A DNA stretch of 64,000 bases from Tamarix chinensis (lineage: Eukaryota > Streptophyta > Magnoliopsida > Caryophyllales > Tamaricaceae). The stretch lies in assembly GCA_030549775.1 (NCBI GenBank), contig CM060175.1, positions 70,507,245 through 70,571,244 of the forward strand, in the 5' to 3' direction. The notes below the pieces were generated by a model. That model saw nothing but the letters and a program-made list of their open reading frames with translations, made no database searches and had not been told where the DNA came from. The translations under genes and the position numbers were made by a program. Positions 22,270-34,532 of this stretch are shown piece by piece. Position 1 is the stretch's first letter, and every line of letters begins with the position of its first letter.

Positions 22270-22640
22270 AGTCCTTGTGAGTGCGGGAACCCCACTATTA
22301 TAGCCGGTGCAACGGTCGTGAGGGCACATGCCCTGCCACTATTTTAGCTGGTGCAACGGTCGCGAGGGTAACATACCCTGCCACTATTATTTGCCAGTGG
22401 ACCGGTCTAGCCCCGACTTATAAGGTGTTTCATTGTAAGTAATTGGTATCTTCCCCGTGTCTTATAAATTTTACGTTTGGTTTGTTGAGCATGGAATCCC
22501 CCACTATTACAGCCAGTGGAATGGTCGCGAGGGTACATGCACTGCCACTATTTTAGCCGGTGGAATAGTCGTGAGGGTAACATACCCTACCACTATTATT
22601 TGCCGGTGGACCAGTCTGGGTCCAGCTCAATATCTTTCTC
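22270..22640. repeat. Internal repeats CCACTATTATNNGCCGGTGGA
   Basis: Several 50-60 bp repeats contain CCACTATTATTTGCCGGTGG or CCACTATTTTAGCCGGTG, followed by GGTCGCGAGGGTA-like sequence, near 22290, 22338, 22380, 22501, 22545 and 22590. Reverse-complement relatives (TTCCACCGATTAAGAATAGTGG-like) form the same block in the plus-strand units at 43460-43850 and 46840-47240. Confidence 0.7.
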
Positions 22641-23029
22641 TTTAAGTGATTAGTGTCTTAACGTGCCTTATTCTAGGGAATTTTACCCTAAACATGCATG
22701 TCCTAAGAGGCCACATGACATCACCTCATAAATTACAGCATACCTATATCAGCACATACCAAAAGGGCACATGAACACACATTGGTTCCAAGCCATCCCA
22801 CACGTGAAACAGTTAAGATAACAACTTATAGAACACGACATATAATTATATAGGCCACCCAAGGCATGTAGGACACATAACACATGTTCAGCTTTAGCTA
22901 CACCTTTACTCGGTTTAAGTTACCAAGCTAACTCCTACACTTATTAGGCCACTAAACACCCTTCGTAATTATTATACTTAATATAATTCCCATTTGATTG
23001 GTGAGATTACTAATTTGCCTTTTTTCCTT

Positions 23030-23905
23030 TATTATAATTAATAAATATTCCTTGAGTTGGTCAAATTACCAAATTACCCTTCCTTCTTATCCTAATTACC
23101 AAATTAACCCTTTATTTAATTAATTACCCAATTACTGTCCTCTATTATCAATAACCAACTGCCGTTGTCCATTATCAAAATTTCCAAATTACCCCTAGTT
23201 GGTCAAATTACCAAATTACCCTTTTATATGATCATATTTACCAAACTACCCTACTCCATTATTAAAATTACCAAAATACCCTCTAGTTGGTTAAATTACC
23301 CCTCACATTTATCATATTTACCATTTTACCCTTCTCCATTATTAAATTATCAAATTACCCTTTAGTTATTTAAATTATTATTTTACCCTTCTCAATTATT
23401 ATAATTACCAATTTACTCCTTTCCAATTTCCACTTTTACCCCTTTGATTTACAAAAATTACCATTTTGCACTTTAATCACAAAATTACTATTTTACCCTT
23501 TAAATATAAAAATTACAATTTTACCCTTTTATTATAAAGTTACCATTTTTCCCTCATCTTACAAAATTACCAAATTACCAACTTATCACAAAATTACTAT
23601 TTTACCCTTTATTCATAAAACTACTATTTTGCCCTTTAATTACAAAATTACCAATTTACCCTTTTGTTACAAAGTTATCGAATTGCCCTTTTAATACAAA
23701 ATTACCGATTTACCCTTTTGTTACAAAATTACCAAATTACCCTTTTGTTACAAAATTACCAAATTACCCTTTTATTACAAAATTACTGATTTGCCCTTCT
23801 ATTATAAAATCACCAACTTACCATTTAATTTTAAAATTACCAACTTGCCCTTTTATCACCAAATTACCAATTTATCCTTTCACTTACAAATTTACCATCT
23901 TACCC
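23030..23905. repeat. Minisatellite, 27-bp unit ACAAAATTACC-AAATTACC-CTTTTRTT
   Basis: More than 25 diverged units of an A/T/C-only repeat are present. The most regular stretch is 23640-23790. Only one strand carries C, so the repeat gives strings of NYQITLLLQ-like residues in open frames that are not genes. Confidence 0.85.
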
Positions 23906-24689
23906 CTTATTACTCCACTTATATTAAATTATTATTATTACTACATAAAATATTAACTTTAATCCTTAATCTTCAACTCTTATAATTAATGTAACATTAT
24001 TAGCATCCATATATGTTCTAGGCTATAATCTTGTACAAGATACATTAATAAAATCCCCTAAGGCTCATGAAATACTAATCATACATTAAGATCACAATAG
24101 CATAATACAACATGGATAACACTTAATCATTTTCCTTAACAGCCAAAGTATTACCTTAAATAATATTTCCATACATATCATATATCCGATCATGCTTCCT
24201 TTTATCAACCAACACAATAACCACATATAACATATTAAACAACACCAACCAAGCATAAGAATATATTAAAAATCCTAATGTGCTAACATACATTAATCCA
24301 TGCGTTTAAAAGGGATTTAACGGTTACCTCGGTTTTCGCAAAAACGAACCTTACCGGTTTTCCAGTTAAAGGTCCAAGATTTGATTATCAAAACCAATAC
24401 CTAAAAATAATATAAAGATTTATTACATTAGAAATAATTAAATCAAGGCATAAAACTTTATACTACTTAATTAAATTAAAATATTATTATACCTCAAAAT
24501 TTTTACCTAAATAAATTAACAAAGGCAGCAGCTCATACTGCTCATGCAGCATGAGCTGCATGCAAGGAAAGTTCAAAGAGGGAGGCTCGAAGGTGGTAAA
24601 AGAGGAAGAAATAGGCATTTTCGGGTTGGTAGTTTGGGGCTAAGAAAGGAGGGGTTTCGGGGAGGATTTAGGGCAAGGGAATGGAGCAG

Positions 24690-25790
24690 AGGTGGAGAGG
24701 GGGTGTAAGTGGTGATCGGGGAAGGGTTAATGGCGGCTAAGGGCAGCGGAGGTGGCAGCAGCGAAGCTGCAAAGGTGGCGGCCGAGGAGGGTTAAAAATG
24801 GAAGACTAGTGAGGAAGGAAAATGGGGAGGGAAAACGAAGGCCTTTGGGTGGTGTTTTCGGGAAAGCTAGGGTTGGGTGTGGTAGAGGGGGTTGCAGAGA
24901 GTAATAAGGTGGCTCAAGTGGCGGTGGAAGCAGCGGGACGACGGCGGAATGCGGTAGTGTAGGACGGTTTCTGATAAGGGGTAAAGAAGAGAAAAAAAAG
25001 AGAGGAGGAAGAATGGGGCTGCGGGGTGGCTTGATGGGGGTTGTGATGGCTCGAGGTTGAGGTAGAGGGTGGCAGGAGGTGGTGCAGGTGGCGTTTAAGG
25101 TGGCGGCAGCGGCGGAGCTGGGTGGCAAAGTTAAAATAGAGAGGGTGAGGGAAGAAGAATAAAGGAAAGAAAAGAGAGAGTTGGGGAGCATGGAGAGGCT
25201 CGGGAAATAATGCAGAACGGCAGGGAAGGAGGAAGAACTAGAAGAGGAAGAGAAGGGAAGGGATAGGGGGCTTGAGGGGTGGTTGTAGGATGGTAGGGAA
25301 ATGACGGTTGCAGAGAGAGGGAGAAGGATGGTAATGGCAGGGAGTGGGGAAGGGAGAATAATGGGGTTGGTGTGGGGTAAGGAATGGAGGGAGAGAGAGA
25401 CAGAGGTTAGGGAGGTCAATGGGGGAGAGGGAGTTGCAGGGAGTGGCAAGATCAAAAATCTCATCGGTGATGATGGAAGAAGAAAGAGTCGGGGGGCTGG
25501 TGTGTCCGGTTAGACCGACCGAAGGAAAGAAGGAGTCGGCCCGGTCGAGGAAGAAAGAAAAGAAAAGGAGGAGGGGGCGGCTAGTTCACGCGGGAGAAGG
25601 CAGGGGGGACGGGCTCACGCGTGAGGGAGAAAGAAGAGGGGGAGAAGAAACGGGCCAGCGGCCCAATGCGCAGGGGTGAGGGAGGCAGGCCACCGGAGGC
25701 CCAAGGAAGAAAAGGAGAAAGAAGGAGAAAGAGAAAAAAAAAGGAGAAAGAGAAAAGGAAAAAGGAAAAGAAAAGGAAAAATTGAATAAA
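24690..25790. repeat. Purine-rich block (C/T-rich on the LTR sense strand)
   Basis: About 1.1 kb on the plus strand is mostly G and A (GGAGGTGG, GAAGAAGAGG, AGGAAAAAGGAAAAG), ending in A/G runs at 25715-25785. It opens with the small palindrome CTCATGCAGCATGAG near 24540. The counterpart in the host LTR is 27760-29060, introduced by the same palindrome near 27765. On the minus strand it leaves a 245-codon frame (24727-25464) rich in Pro, Ser and Leu, which is a composition effect. In LTRs of this kind the C/T-rich block lies in the likely transcribed leader. Confidence 0.6.
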
Positions 25791-26499
25791 ATAATAAAAT
25801 AGAATAATTTTGGGTAATAAATTGATTTAATAATTTAAATTAAATAATTAAAATATAAGGATTTAAAAGGGAAATTTTTAGTCAAATAATAATTTGGAAA
25901 ATTATTTAAATAACGAGAGTATGATAAATAACAAAATATTTATCTTAATTTATTAAAATATTTATACCAAATTTCATACACTCAAAAATTCATTAAATTA
26001 AAAATATTTAAAAGTTAATTTCTCCAAAATAAAATGTATTTATTAAAATATATGGTTTTAAAAATTTGGGGGATTACACTAGTTCCTCCCATACCTACAT
26101 TAGCCGACTTACTTCTCCTTGGTTATCTTTCTCTCCCATTGCTCTTTTTCATACCTCCATCTCCAATTACCGCATTAATTATCTTAGCATACATAACATG
26201 TCCCTAAGGGCCACATGATATCACATCATAAAATACGACATATCTAGATCAACACATACCAAAAGGGGCACATGAACACACCTTGGTTCCAAGCCATGCC
26301 ACATGTGAAACAATTAAGATAATAACATGTAGAACTCGACATAAAAATTATATAGGGCATCCAAGGCATGTAGGACATATAGCACACATTCAACTTTAGC
26401 TACACCCTTACTCGGTTTAGATTACCGAGCTATCTTTCACATAAATTAGGCCACTAAACGCCCTTCATAATCGTTACACTTAATATATTTCCCATTTAG

Positions 26500-27135
26500 T
26501 TGGTTAGATTATCAATTTATCCATTTCCTTTATTATAATTAACAAATCACCCATTAGTTGGTCAAATTACCAAATTACCCCTCACATATATCATGTTTAC
26601 AATTTTCCCCTTCTATTTTATTAAATTATCATCTTACCCTTCTCTTTTATTAAATTACTATTCTACCCCTCTTAATTATTATAAATATTACGTTACTCCT
26701 CTTTAATTCCCACTTTTACCCCCTTTTAATCTAAAAAATTACCATTTTACCCTTTTGTTATAAAATTACCAATTAGCCTTTTCGTTACAAAATTACCAAA
26801 TTGCCCTTTTACTATCAAATTACCAAATTGCCCGTTTATACAAAATTACCAATTTTCCCTTCTATTACAAAATTACCAAATTGCCCTTTTGTTACAAAAT
26901 TACCAAATTTCCCTTTTATTACAAAATTACCAAATTACCCTTTTATTACAAAATTACTATTTTACCCTTTATTCACAAAATTACCAATTTACCCCTTACT
27001 TCCAAAATGACCACTTTACCCCCTTACTTCCAAAATTACCATTTTATCCTTTTATTAACAAATTTATCATTTTACCCTTGCCTCCAAAATTACCAAAATG
27101 CCCTTTTTAATTAAGAATTACCTTTTTACCCTTAA
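26500..27135. repeat. Minisatellite, 27-bp unit, copy in the host LTR
   Basis: Same unit as at 23030-23905, most regular at 26760-26960. There are fewer units than in the nested LTR, so array length varies between copies. Confidence 0.85.
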
Positions 27136-27759
27136 CACACCCCTTTTATTAAAGTATTATTATTACTACATAAAATATTAACTTTAATACCTCATTCACA
27201 ACTCTTATCATTATTAGCACTTGTATATATATATTAGGCCATATTCTTATACAAGATACATTACCAAAATACCCCTAAGGCCCAAAAAACATTAATCATG
27301 CTTAAGATCACAACAGCATAATACAACATGGATAATACTTAACATTTCCATTAATAACGACTCCTACATTAAACAATATCTCCAAACATAGCACATAATC
27401 TATCATGCTTCTTTTTCGTCGATCAACACAAGAACGACATATATCATATTAAATGACATGAACCAAGCATAATAATATATTAGAAATCCTTATATGCTAA
27501 CATACGTTAATCCATGCGTTTAAGTGGGATTTAATGATTACCTCGATTTTTACAAAAACGAACCTTACCTGTATTCCGGTTCAAGGTTCAAGCTTGATTT
27601 ATCAAAACCAATACCTAAAAATAATTCAAGACTTATTAGATTAGAAAAGATAAAAAACCAAATTATAAGGCTTATAACACTTAATTAATCAAATAATTAA
27701 ACTAAAATATTATTATACCTTAAAAATTATTAAACAACTAAATCAAAGAGGGATGTAGC

Positions 27760-29060
27760 TCATGCTGCTCATGCAGCATGAGCTGCATGCAGAGAAAGAA
27801 CAATGAGGGACACGAAGGTGGTGGAAATAGGGGAAAATGGGCATTTTTGGGTTGGTGGTTTAGGGCTAAGAAATGGACATGGTGGGGAAGGATTTGGGGT
27901 AAGGGAATGGTGCAGAAGTGTGAAGGGGGTGTAGGTGGAGGTCGGGGATGGGTTGAAGGTGGCTAAAGGCGGCAGAGACAGCGGCAGCGGGGCTGCAAAG
28001 GTGGCGGCCAATGAGGGGTCGAAATGGAAGGTTGGTGAGGAAGGAAAAGGGAGGGGAAAAAAAAGGGCCTACAGGTGGTGTTTTCGGCCAAAGGAGTATT
28101 GGGGGTGGTAGAGGGGGTTGAAGGGATTATTGTGGTGGCTCAGGTGGTGGCATAGGCGGTGGAACAACGACATAATATGGCAGTGCAAGGTGGTTTATGA
28201 GAAGGGAGGGAGAGAAGAGAAAAAGAAGAGAGGAGGAAGAAGGGGGTTGCGGGGTGGCTCGATGGGGGCTGTGATTAGTCGGGGGTGAGGTAGAGGGTGG
28301 CAAGAGGTGGTGCAGGTGGTGGTTAAGGCACCATAAGCGGTGGATATCGGCGGTGAAAAAAAAATGGGGGAGAGAATGGAGGAGAAAAAAGGGAGAAAAG
28401 GAGATTCAGGGCATGTGAGGCTTCGAGAAAAAATAGCCGAATGGGACGGGAAGGGAAGAAGAAAAAGAAGAAGGAGAGAGAGGAAGGGATAGGTAGGCTC
28501 GAGGGTGGCGGTAGGCGATAGGGGGATGGGAGTTGCAGGGAGAAGGAGAGGATGGTGACGGCAAGGAAAGGGAGAAGAAGACAAGGATGGTGGGATCGGG
28601 ATGGTGCAGAGGAAATGACAAGAGGGAGAGAGAAGGATACATGGGAAGGTCAACAGGGGAGAGAGAGTTACAGGCAAGATGGCGGGAGTCGGGATTCTCA
28701 CCGGTGATAGAGGAAGAAGAAAGAGAGAAGAAGAAGAAAGTGTCGGGGGAGGGTGCTGGGCGTGCGAGCGACGGGCGACCGAAGAAAAGAGACGAGCCTG
28801 GCCGGTCGGAAAGGAAAGGAAGGGAAAGAAAGAGGGCAAGCTGGCTCGCGCGGGAGGAGGAAGAGGGAGTCGGGCCGGGAAAGGAAAAAAGGAAAAGAGG
28901 GAGGAGGGGGAGAGAAGTGGGCCAGACCCAATCGCAAGAGGGGGGAAAGAGAAGAAGGTGGCTGGCGGCCCAAGGAAAAAAAGAAAGAAGAAAAAAATGA
29001 GAAAAATGAGGAAAAGGAGAAGGAAAAAGGAAAAATAAAAGGGAAAGTGAGGCAAATAAA
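27760..29060. repeat. Purine-rich block of the host LTR
   Basis: Same landmarks as 24540-25790: the CATGCTGCTCATGCAGCATG palindrome region, GGTGGCGGCC, GGGGTTGCGGGGTGGCT and terminal A/G runs at 28970-29045. It leaves a 286-codon minus-strand frame (28195-29055) of low complexity that I do not regard as a gene. Confidence 0.6.
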
Positions 29061-29375
29061 ATAAAGTTTAATTGATAAAATAATAAAATAGAATAATTTT
29101 GGATAATAAATTGATTTAATATTTTAATTTAGGATAATTAAAATATAAGGGTTAAAAAAGATAATATTTTGTAAAATAAGGGTTTGAAAATTTATTTAAA
29201 TAGAAAGGTATGATAATATAACAAAATATTTATTTTAATTTATCAAATATTTATAACCAATTTTATTTACTCAAAAATCCATAAAATAATTAAAATAAGT
29301 AGATTTAAAGGCTAATTTATCCCAAATAAAATTTATTTATAAAAGTATAGGCTTTTAAAAATTCAAGGGATTACA

Positions 29376-30490
29376 ATTCTATGGCAGGCCAAATGGCATC
29401 GGTGTCCAGTATAGGTAGGTAAGGTATCCCATATATAAGCCCCCTAGCACTTCATATTATCCATTGCTTAAGAGGGTGTGAAATCCCAACTTTTTAACCC
29501 TTAGAGTAGAGGCAATCAAGGTGTAGTGGCTAAGGTATCTTAGTAAAGCCCCCTTGATGTAGTTCAACTAGGTGTGGTGGGTATGGTATCCTAATTTATG
29601 TTAGCCTTTGCTGTAGGTGCACTTGATGTGTGGTGGGTGTGGTATCCCCTAAAAAAAGACTCTTTGATGTATCCTAATCCTATGTGGTAGGTGTGGTATC
29701 CTATTATGATTATTTTTCCTGCTATAACTGTCATTCATGGTGGAGAACTAGGTTTGATTGAAAGAACTATCTTATTAACTAGAAACTATTTTATCACTAA
29801 AGGGATAATTCTAATATGTTTTATATTGTATGGATTATGAAACATTTACCGTATTATTATCCTCTATGAATTTTATGCAAGCATGTCTTATTGTATTGTT
29901 ATCATAAGACTAAGTGTTAATTTGTATTGGTACATTCATCAGCATGCTGCTATGTGACTTCAATGTGCTGCATGAGCCTTACTATGTTTTAGGTAGTATG
30001 TTATACTAGTACTTCATCGTATTGATACAACACTTGTGTGGTCACAGTGATGATACAGCTTCTAGTCCAAGGAGTAAATGGTGATTTGTAGGGATATGAT
30101 TATGAGCTAGAGTAGGATGAGGGTGATGATGTGGGCCATTATCAGACCATTTCTTAGGGTTCGATATTTAAATTTATGATTAAGATTTAGGCTAACTAAT
30201 TAGAGGTGTTTTTCCCACTCTTATCTTGATTTCCTATATTTAGATTTTTAGACCATCATACTCTTTACATCTATATTATTGGTCTTGCCTTTATTATCTT
30301 GTACTATTGCATTAATATTATGATTATGTATATTTTTGTTCATTGTTACATTTTTCCTTGCATCAGGCATGGGTTGGGTGATGATCACACCTCTCTCATA
30401 GTTTATGTGGCAGTAACATCCTTTAGTTTTGTTTTTCAAACACTTCCGCATTATATTCAAAATGAAACTATCTTGTTTAAAAATTGGGTG
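29376..30490 (+). mobile_element. Fragment of the 3' part of the 12433-type LTR
   Basis: Starting TCTATGGCAGGCC, it follows 14935-16030 closely in order: GTATCCCA repeats (29423-29700), GCATGACCC/GCATGAGCC, TGTGTGGTCAC, and CCTTGCATCAGGCATGGGTTGGGTGATGATCACACCTC. It stops near 30490 before reaching an LTR end. It abuts the minus-strand LTR at 29375. Confidence 0.7.
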
Positions 30491-31810
30491 CCTTATATTC
30501 AAAAGAATTTGTGGGTCATAAAAATGATATATGAAACACTAGGAACAAAGATGATTAGCCTAGGTTAAATATTAATAGAAAATAACTTAATTATGGAACA
30601 GCAACGAAGGTGTGACATCAATATTTTATGTGTGAAATGTTGGAGATAGGAAGTATTTTTGTTTGGTTATGGTATTGTTAATGATATACTAGTATATCAT
30701 GTTAAATTTGGTTAATTGGAGAACCTTATAGATAGAGTTGTGTAACTATGAATTAGGGTTTAGTGAGGGCTCTATGGTCCTTTTACTTAAGTAATGTCTC
30801 TTATTATACTTGTTACCTTTGTCATGTCTTATCATTACATCATATATTCTATATCATGTGTAATTTTTTAATTATCTATGTTTCATTTCCATGTATTTAT
30901 AATAGGTAATATGAATTTGGAAATGATTGGAATCGCATGTAAAAATTGTTAAGCAGCTTCCTCATGATAAGTCAAGGGTAATAAAAGTGAAAGTACAATG
31001 GTCTTAAGTAAATCTAGTTATGCATTATTATATGTTATGTGTTGGCTAATGATCTAATAAAATATTACTATATAAATTGAATGATCACAAGAGTTAGGAC
31101 CAAGATGATTCCAAGTGTTAAATTATTTGACACTATATTACCAGATCCTAACAAAATCAAAGGACCCTAATATACTCTATTTGATCGATCTACTAGCTTA
31201 TAAGAGGTACACTTACTTAATTATTAGAGGTTTACTTATAAGCCAATCATTTCTTACCTTTAATGTGAGAGTATTGGTGAGGTTTACTACCTTTCTTCCA
31301 TGTATAGAGGAAATGGGAGAGTTTTGTTACTAGTAGTTTTTCGGTCTCAATGTGTTAATTAAATGGGTTTTTATGATCACCTAAGTACTTAACTATTAGA
31401 GGTTTACAAGTGGTCTCCTCATATCATGTATAGTGTAAAAGTATAGTTTTCTCTCACTATGTGCTTACATTATTACTTCCTCAATAAGCAAGTAGTAACC
31501 TTCTTTTTAATGGGTGATGCTCATTCCCATGAGCATACAACCCAGTTATTGATGCATAGGTTTTTTATGACCACCTTAATGACTTTTCTGAGTTTGAATT
31601 ATTAGGTTTAGATATCTTATGGACTATTGAATCCATTGTTGTTCTTTTTTGTACTATGATTAGTATTGTACTCAGAGTTTTATCTCAAAACTTGTATCTA
31701 TGTTTATGAAATTCCTCTTATTCTTTTATTATATTGTCTAAACTTGTTATTTTTTTTCTTGTGCTTGATATGAGAATGGTACCAAAATCAAACTTTCATT
31801 AGGTATAATT
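30491..31810 (+). mobile_element. Decayed 3' fragment of a plus-oriented long LTR unit
   Basis: The diagnostic stretch GGGTGATGCTCATTCCCATG near 31516, followed by CAACCCAGTT, matches 44020-44060 and 47425-47460 in the two plus-oriented units. The rest is AT-rich and too diverged to align by eye. Confidence 0.4.
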
Positions 31811-33545
31811 GTAACCTCCAATTATTTCATATTTAGATTATACATACATATCCTTTAAGAAGTACAAAGAATTGCATAAAGAAGATATAGGGCATAATTG
31901 GGGGTAATAAGACACCAAGAAAAATCTAAACCAAATCAAGCCCTAAATATCAATTTTAGGGCAGCTACTTCCAAAGAACCACTTTTCTTGATCTTAAAGC
32001 ATTTTAATTTAAATATTAGTATTTTATATTATCACACAATACACATATAATATAAATTACATACTTTATCATTTTTCTTCAATTATAATTATTTAAGTCA
32101 ATCCTAAGATCAATAGTCCTAGTCTAAGTCAATAGTCAATACTAAGATCAACTTAAAATTTTACTAAGGTCATCCATACCCAATTATCCACAACTTGGGC
32201 ATACCAAGTCCTAAATGACTAGAACTCCTTTAAAGGTTACTTACTCATCAAATTGGCACTAATGTAGCTAAATATCAATAGATAAAACATTATAAGATGA
32301 TTTACAATTCTAGAAAAATTATGGAAGTGAAAAAATTTACCATTTTATCCCTAATACACAAGCTTATCGAACACATAAAATATTAATTGTGTATATCTAG
32401 CATACAATAAAATTCATGCTTAACATAGATAACAATTTATGGCATGAAATTGGCACTAATGTTGGAAAATAACCATGACACATGTAAAATGACATTTCTA
32501 CCTTTAAAGCATATAAATATTAAATCATACCAAACAAACCCTAAACAAGCTCAAAGCCTATGCATCAAAATTCAAGTAAACACATGTGAAGGATCTAATA
32601 GAAATGTCAAAAATAAAAACGGATGGCTTTGCAAGGAAAAATAGTATTGGTTGAAACATACACAATACACTTGCATAATTTTTCATACAGCAATCAATCC
32701 TTTTATAGAATGATGTCGTACATGTAATAGAATAAATAAATTAATTGTGGTTATGCATATTATTTTATGTTAGAATACATAAGAAAATGATAACATATCA
32801 AGAGATGTGCATGTATTTTCAAAAATGCAACAAGTATAAATTATAATAAGTAAATAATTAAACCTTAATATTTTATTATATAATTTTCACACATTTAGTA
32901 GATGCATATAGATTACTTCCTTTCCAAGATAAAATAGAAAAAAAAAATCAAAAGGAGTCACCAACAGTCCTAGCTACAATTTTAACCTTTCTTATCCTCC
33001 TTTTAATAAAAAAACAAAATTAGAATCTAAAACGTAAAATAACAAGGCATTAAAAACAGTTATCAAAAATCAACAATAAAATAAAAGAATAGTCATACCC
33101 AAATATGGGTGGCACATAAAAGAGGGAGAAAAGGAGATCCAAATATTTAATCTTTCCTTAATTTAACACCCTTATACTTAAGAAAAGTATAATAAGACTA
33201 GATGAAGGAATAAAATGGAAAAGAAGAGATGTTAGAGGCTTAGTTTTTCTATAGCAAGGAGCTAAGAATTGTTCTCCAAAAATTGGGTATATATCAAATT
33301 AAAAAGGAGAAGAGAGAAAATAATACATAATAAGAGGAATGTTGTTAATTGTTAATTAGGAAGAGAGAGGGAGAATGGGCCAAGTTTGATTGAAATAAAA
33401 TTGAATGAAAAAGGTTGAGCAATGGGTTAAGGTGTGTAAGGGAGTGGGTTGGAGGTAAGGCGAGGTCACAAAATTCTCAATTTTTTGTTAAAGTGGAGAG
33501 AACAAGTAAAAATTATATCCAAGATGAATGAAGGTCAGGGAAAAG
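31811..33545 (-). mobile_element. Probable decayed minus-oriented long LTR fragment
   Basis: AT-rich sequence passes into a purine-rich part (33110-33490, for example GAGAGGGAGAATGGG), the order seen in minus-oriented LTR units. No defined start was found, and it abuts a Cassandra at 33546. Confidence 0.3.
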
Positions 33546-34532
33546 TGTAATACCCTAATTAGTAGTGGATGATGGATGATAAAAAGGAACGATATGACTA
33601 TATATATCAATAAGTTGTACTTTCCTTTTAAGAAATATATCACTAGAAAAATCCATAATTAAACATGTTTGGCTTAAAGTTTTCCAAGGATGGGTGACCT
33701 ACTGGATGGGTTTTTCGCAAATGTGTAAGTGAAGGAAAATCAAGTTAGAAGGGATCATGTTGCTTTGTGGATTTAGTCATGAATTCCAAAAGTACATTAG
33801 GTAATTACTAATAGTTAGTGTGTCAGGGTATTATAAGTGTTATATGAGTTGAACCTAGATAAGCTATCCAACTACTTTGTGTGATGAATCTTTTGGTGGA
33901 CTTTATTGAGACAATTAGGGGTCAAGGTGCAATAAAGATGTTATGTTATTTAATTATAAGTGTATATAATACCCTAAATTAGTGGTTTATGATGAAGGCT
34001 TCAAAGGATTGATATGAATACCTATATCAATAAGTTGCACCTTCCACTTTATAAATCCATCATTGGAGAACTCTAAAGTTAAGTATAGATGGCCTGTATT
34101 AGTCCAAAAATAGGTAACATACTAGGAATTTTCTCAAGTAGCGTGTGAGTGAGGATAAAACACATCAAAATGGACTTTATTAAGACAATCATCGGTTAAG
34201 CCACCATAAGTATGTTATTTTCATTGAGTGGAGGTCCATGTGATACCCTAATTAGTGATGACTGATGAAGACTTAAGAGGATTGATATAAATACCTCTAT
34301 TAATAAGGTGCATCTTTCTTTTAAGAATTACATCACTCAAGAACTCCACATGTAAGTGTGATTTGCTTGAAGTAATCTATGGATAGGAAACCTCCAAGGA
34401 ATTTTTTTTTGAGAAATGTGTGAATGAAGACAATGGTAGTTTGGAAAGAGTTCACGTTGATATAATGGGGCAATTGTTAATATCAAAAGTGCTTTGTATA
34501 AGTACCCACAACCAATGTGTTAGAGAATTACA
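33546..34532 (+). mobile_element. Cassandra tandem: LTR-internal-LTR-internal-LTR
   Basis: Three diverged LTRs occur in one orientation: 33546-33835, a shortened one at 33965-34176, and 34241-34532. Each starts close to TGTAATACCCTAA. Internal domains lie between them (33836-33964 and about 34172-34240), recognised by GGACTTTATTGAGACAAT and the purine-rich GAGTGGAGG before the last LTR. The 5S-like box GGATGGGTGACCTACTGG survives in the first LTR and is decayed in the others. Flanks AAAAG (33541-33545) and AAATG (34533-34537) match at four of five bases, so the array behaves as one insertion. Such arrays arise by unequal recombination between LTRs. The middle LTR lacks its 3' part and the following primer-binding site. 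Confidence 0.85.

Larger units (their letters stand above)
21558..26078 (-). mobile_element. Solo LTR of 4.52 kb with exact CTAGT target duplication
   Basis: The unit starts TGTAACACCCCC at 21558 and ends GGGGGATTACA at 26078. It is flanked on both sides by CTAGT (21553-21557 and 26079-26083), and the host LTR continues on both sides. It starts with TG and ends with CA as LTRs do. No primer-binding site, polypurine tract or coding region is present, so a whole element probably inserted and then recombined down to one LTR. Orientation is deduced from the related plus-strand units at 41249 and 44894: for example TTACTCAGTA and a GGTTGTATTCAGG-like segment appear here in reverse complement near 21990-21910. 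At 4.5 kb it is very long for an LTR, similar in size to LARD-type elements. Confidence 0.8.
20247..29375 (-). mobile_element. Long LTR unit in minus orientation, split by the solo LTR at 21558-26078
   Basis: The left end reads TCTAACACCCC at 20247 and the right end AAGGGATTACA at 29375. These are diverged forms of the ends of the nested copy. Its own sequence is 20247-21557 plus 26079-29375 (about 4.6 kb). Read on the minus strand the order is an AT-rich 5' part, a C/T-rich block (29060-28170), the 27-bp minisatellite (27130-26500) and a region with ACTATTATTTGCCGGTGG-like words (20600-21060). No exact target duplication was seen (TTATC left, ATTCT right) and no internal domain adjoins it, so it is a solo or truncated LTR. 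Confidence 0.6.

Noticed and set aside
24727..25464. 245-codon minus-strand frame, with overlapping plus-strand frames
   Set aside because: Pro/Ser/Leu low-complexity translation produced by C/T-rich LTR sequence. No domain, and the equivalent frames in other copies do not align.
26801..27114. Three overlapping frames of 69-77 codons
   Set aside because: All three plus-strand frames are open because the 27-bp minisatellite has no stop in its regular units; peptide repeats are artefacts.
28195..29055. 286-codon minus-strand frame
   Set aside because: Same C/T-rich block in the host LTR. Several frames are open at once, as expected from base composition.
20247..29375. Full LTR retrotransposon with two LTRs at 20247-21557 and 26079-29375
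   Set aside because: The two pieces are the two halves of one LTR split by the CTAGT-flanked solo LTR, and the middle holds no primer-binding site or coding region.
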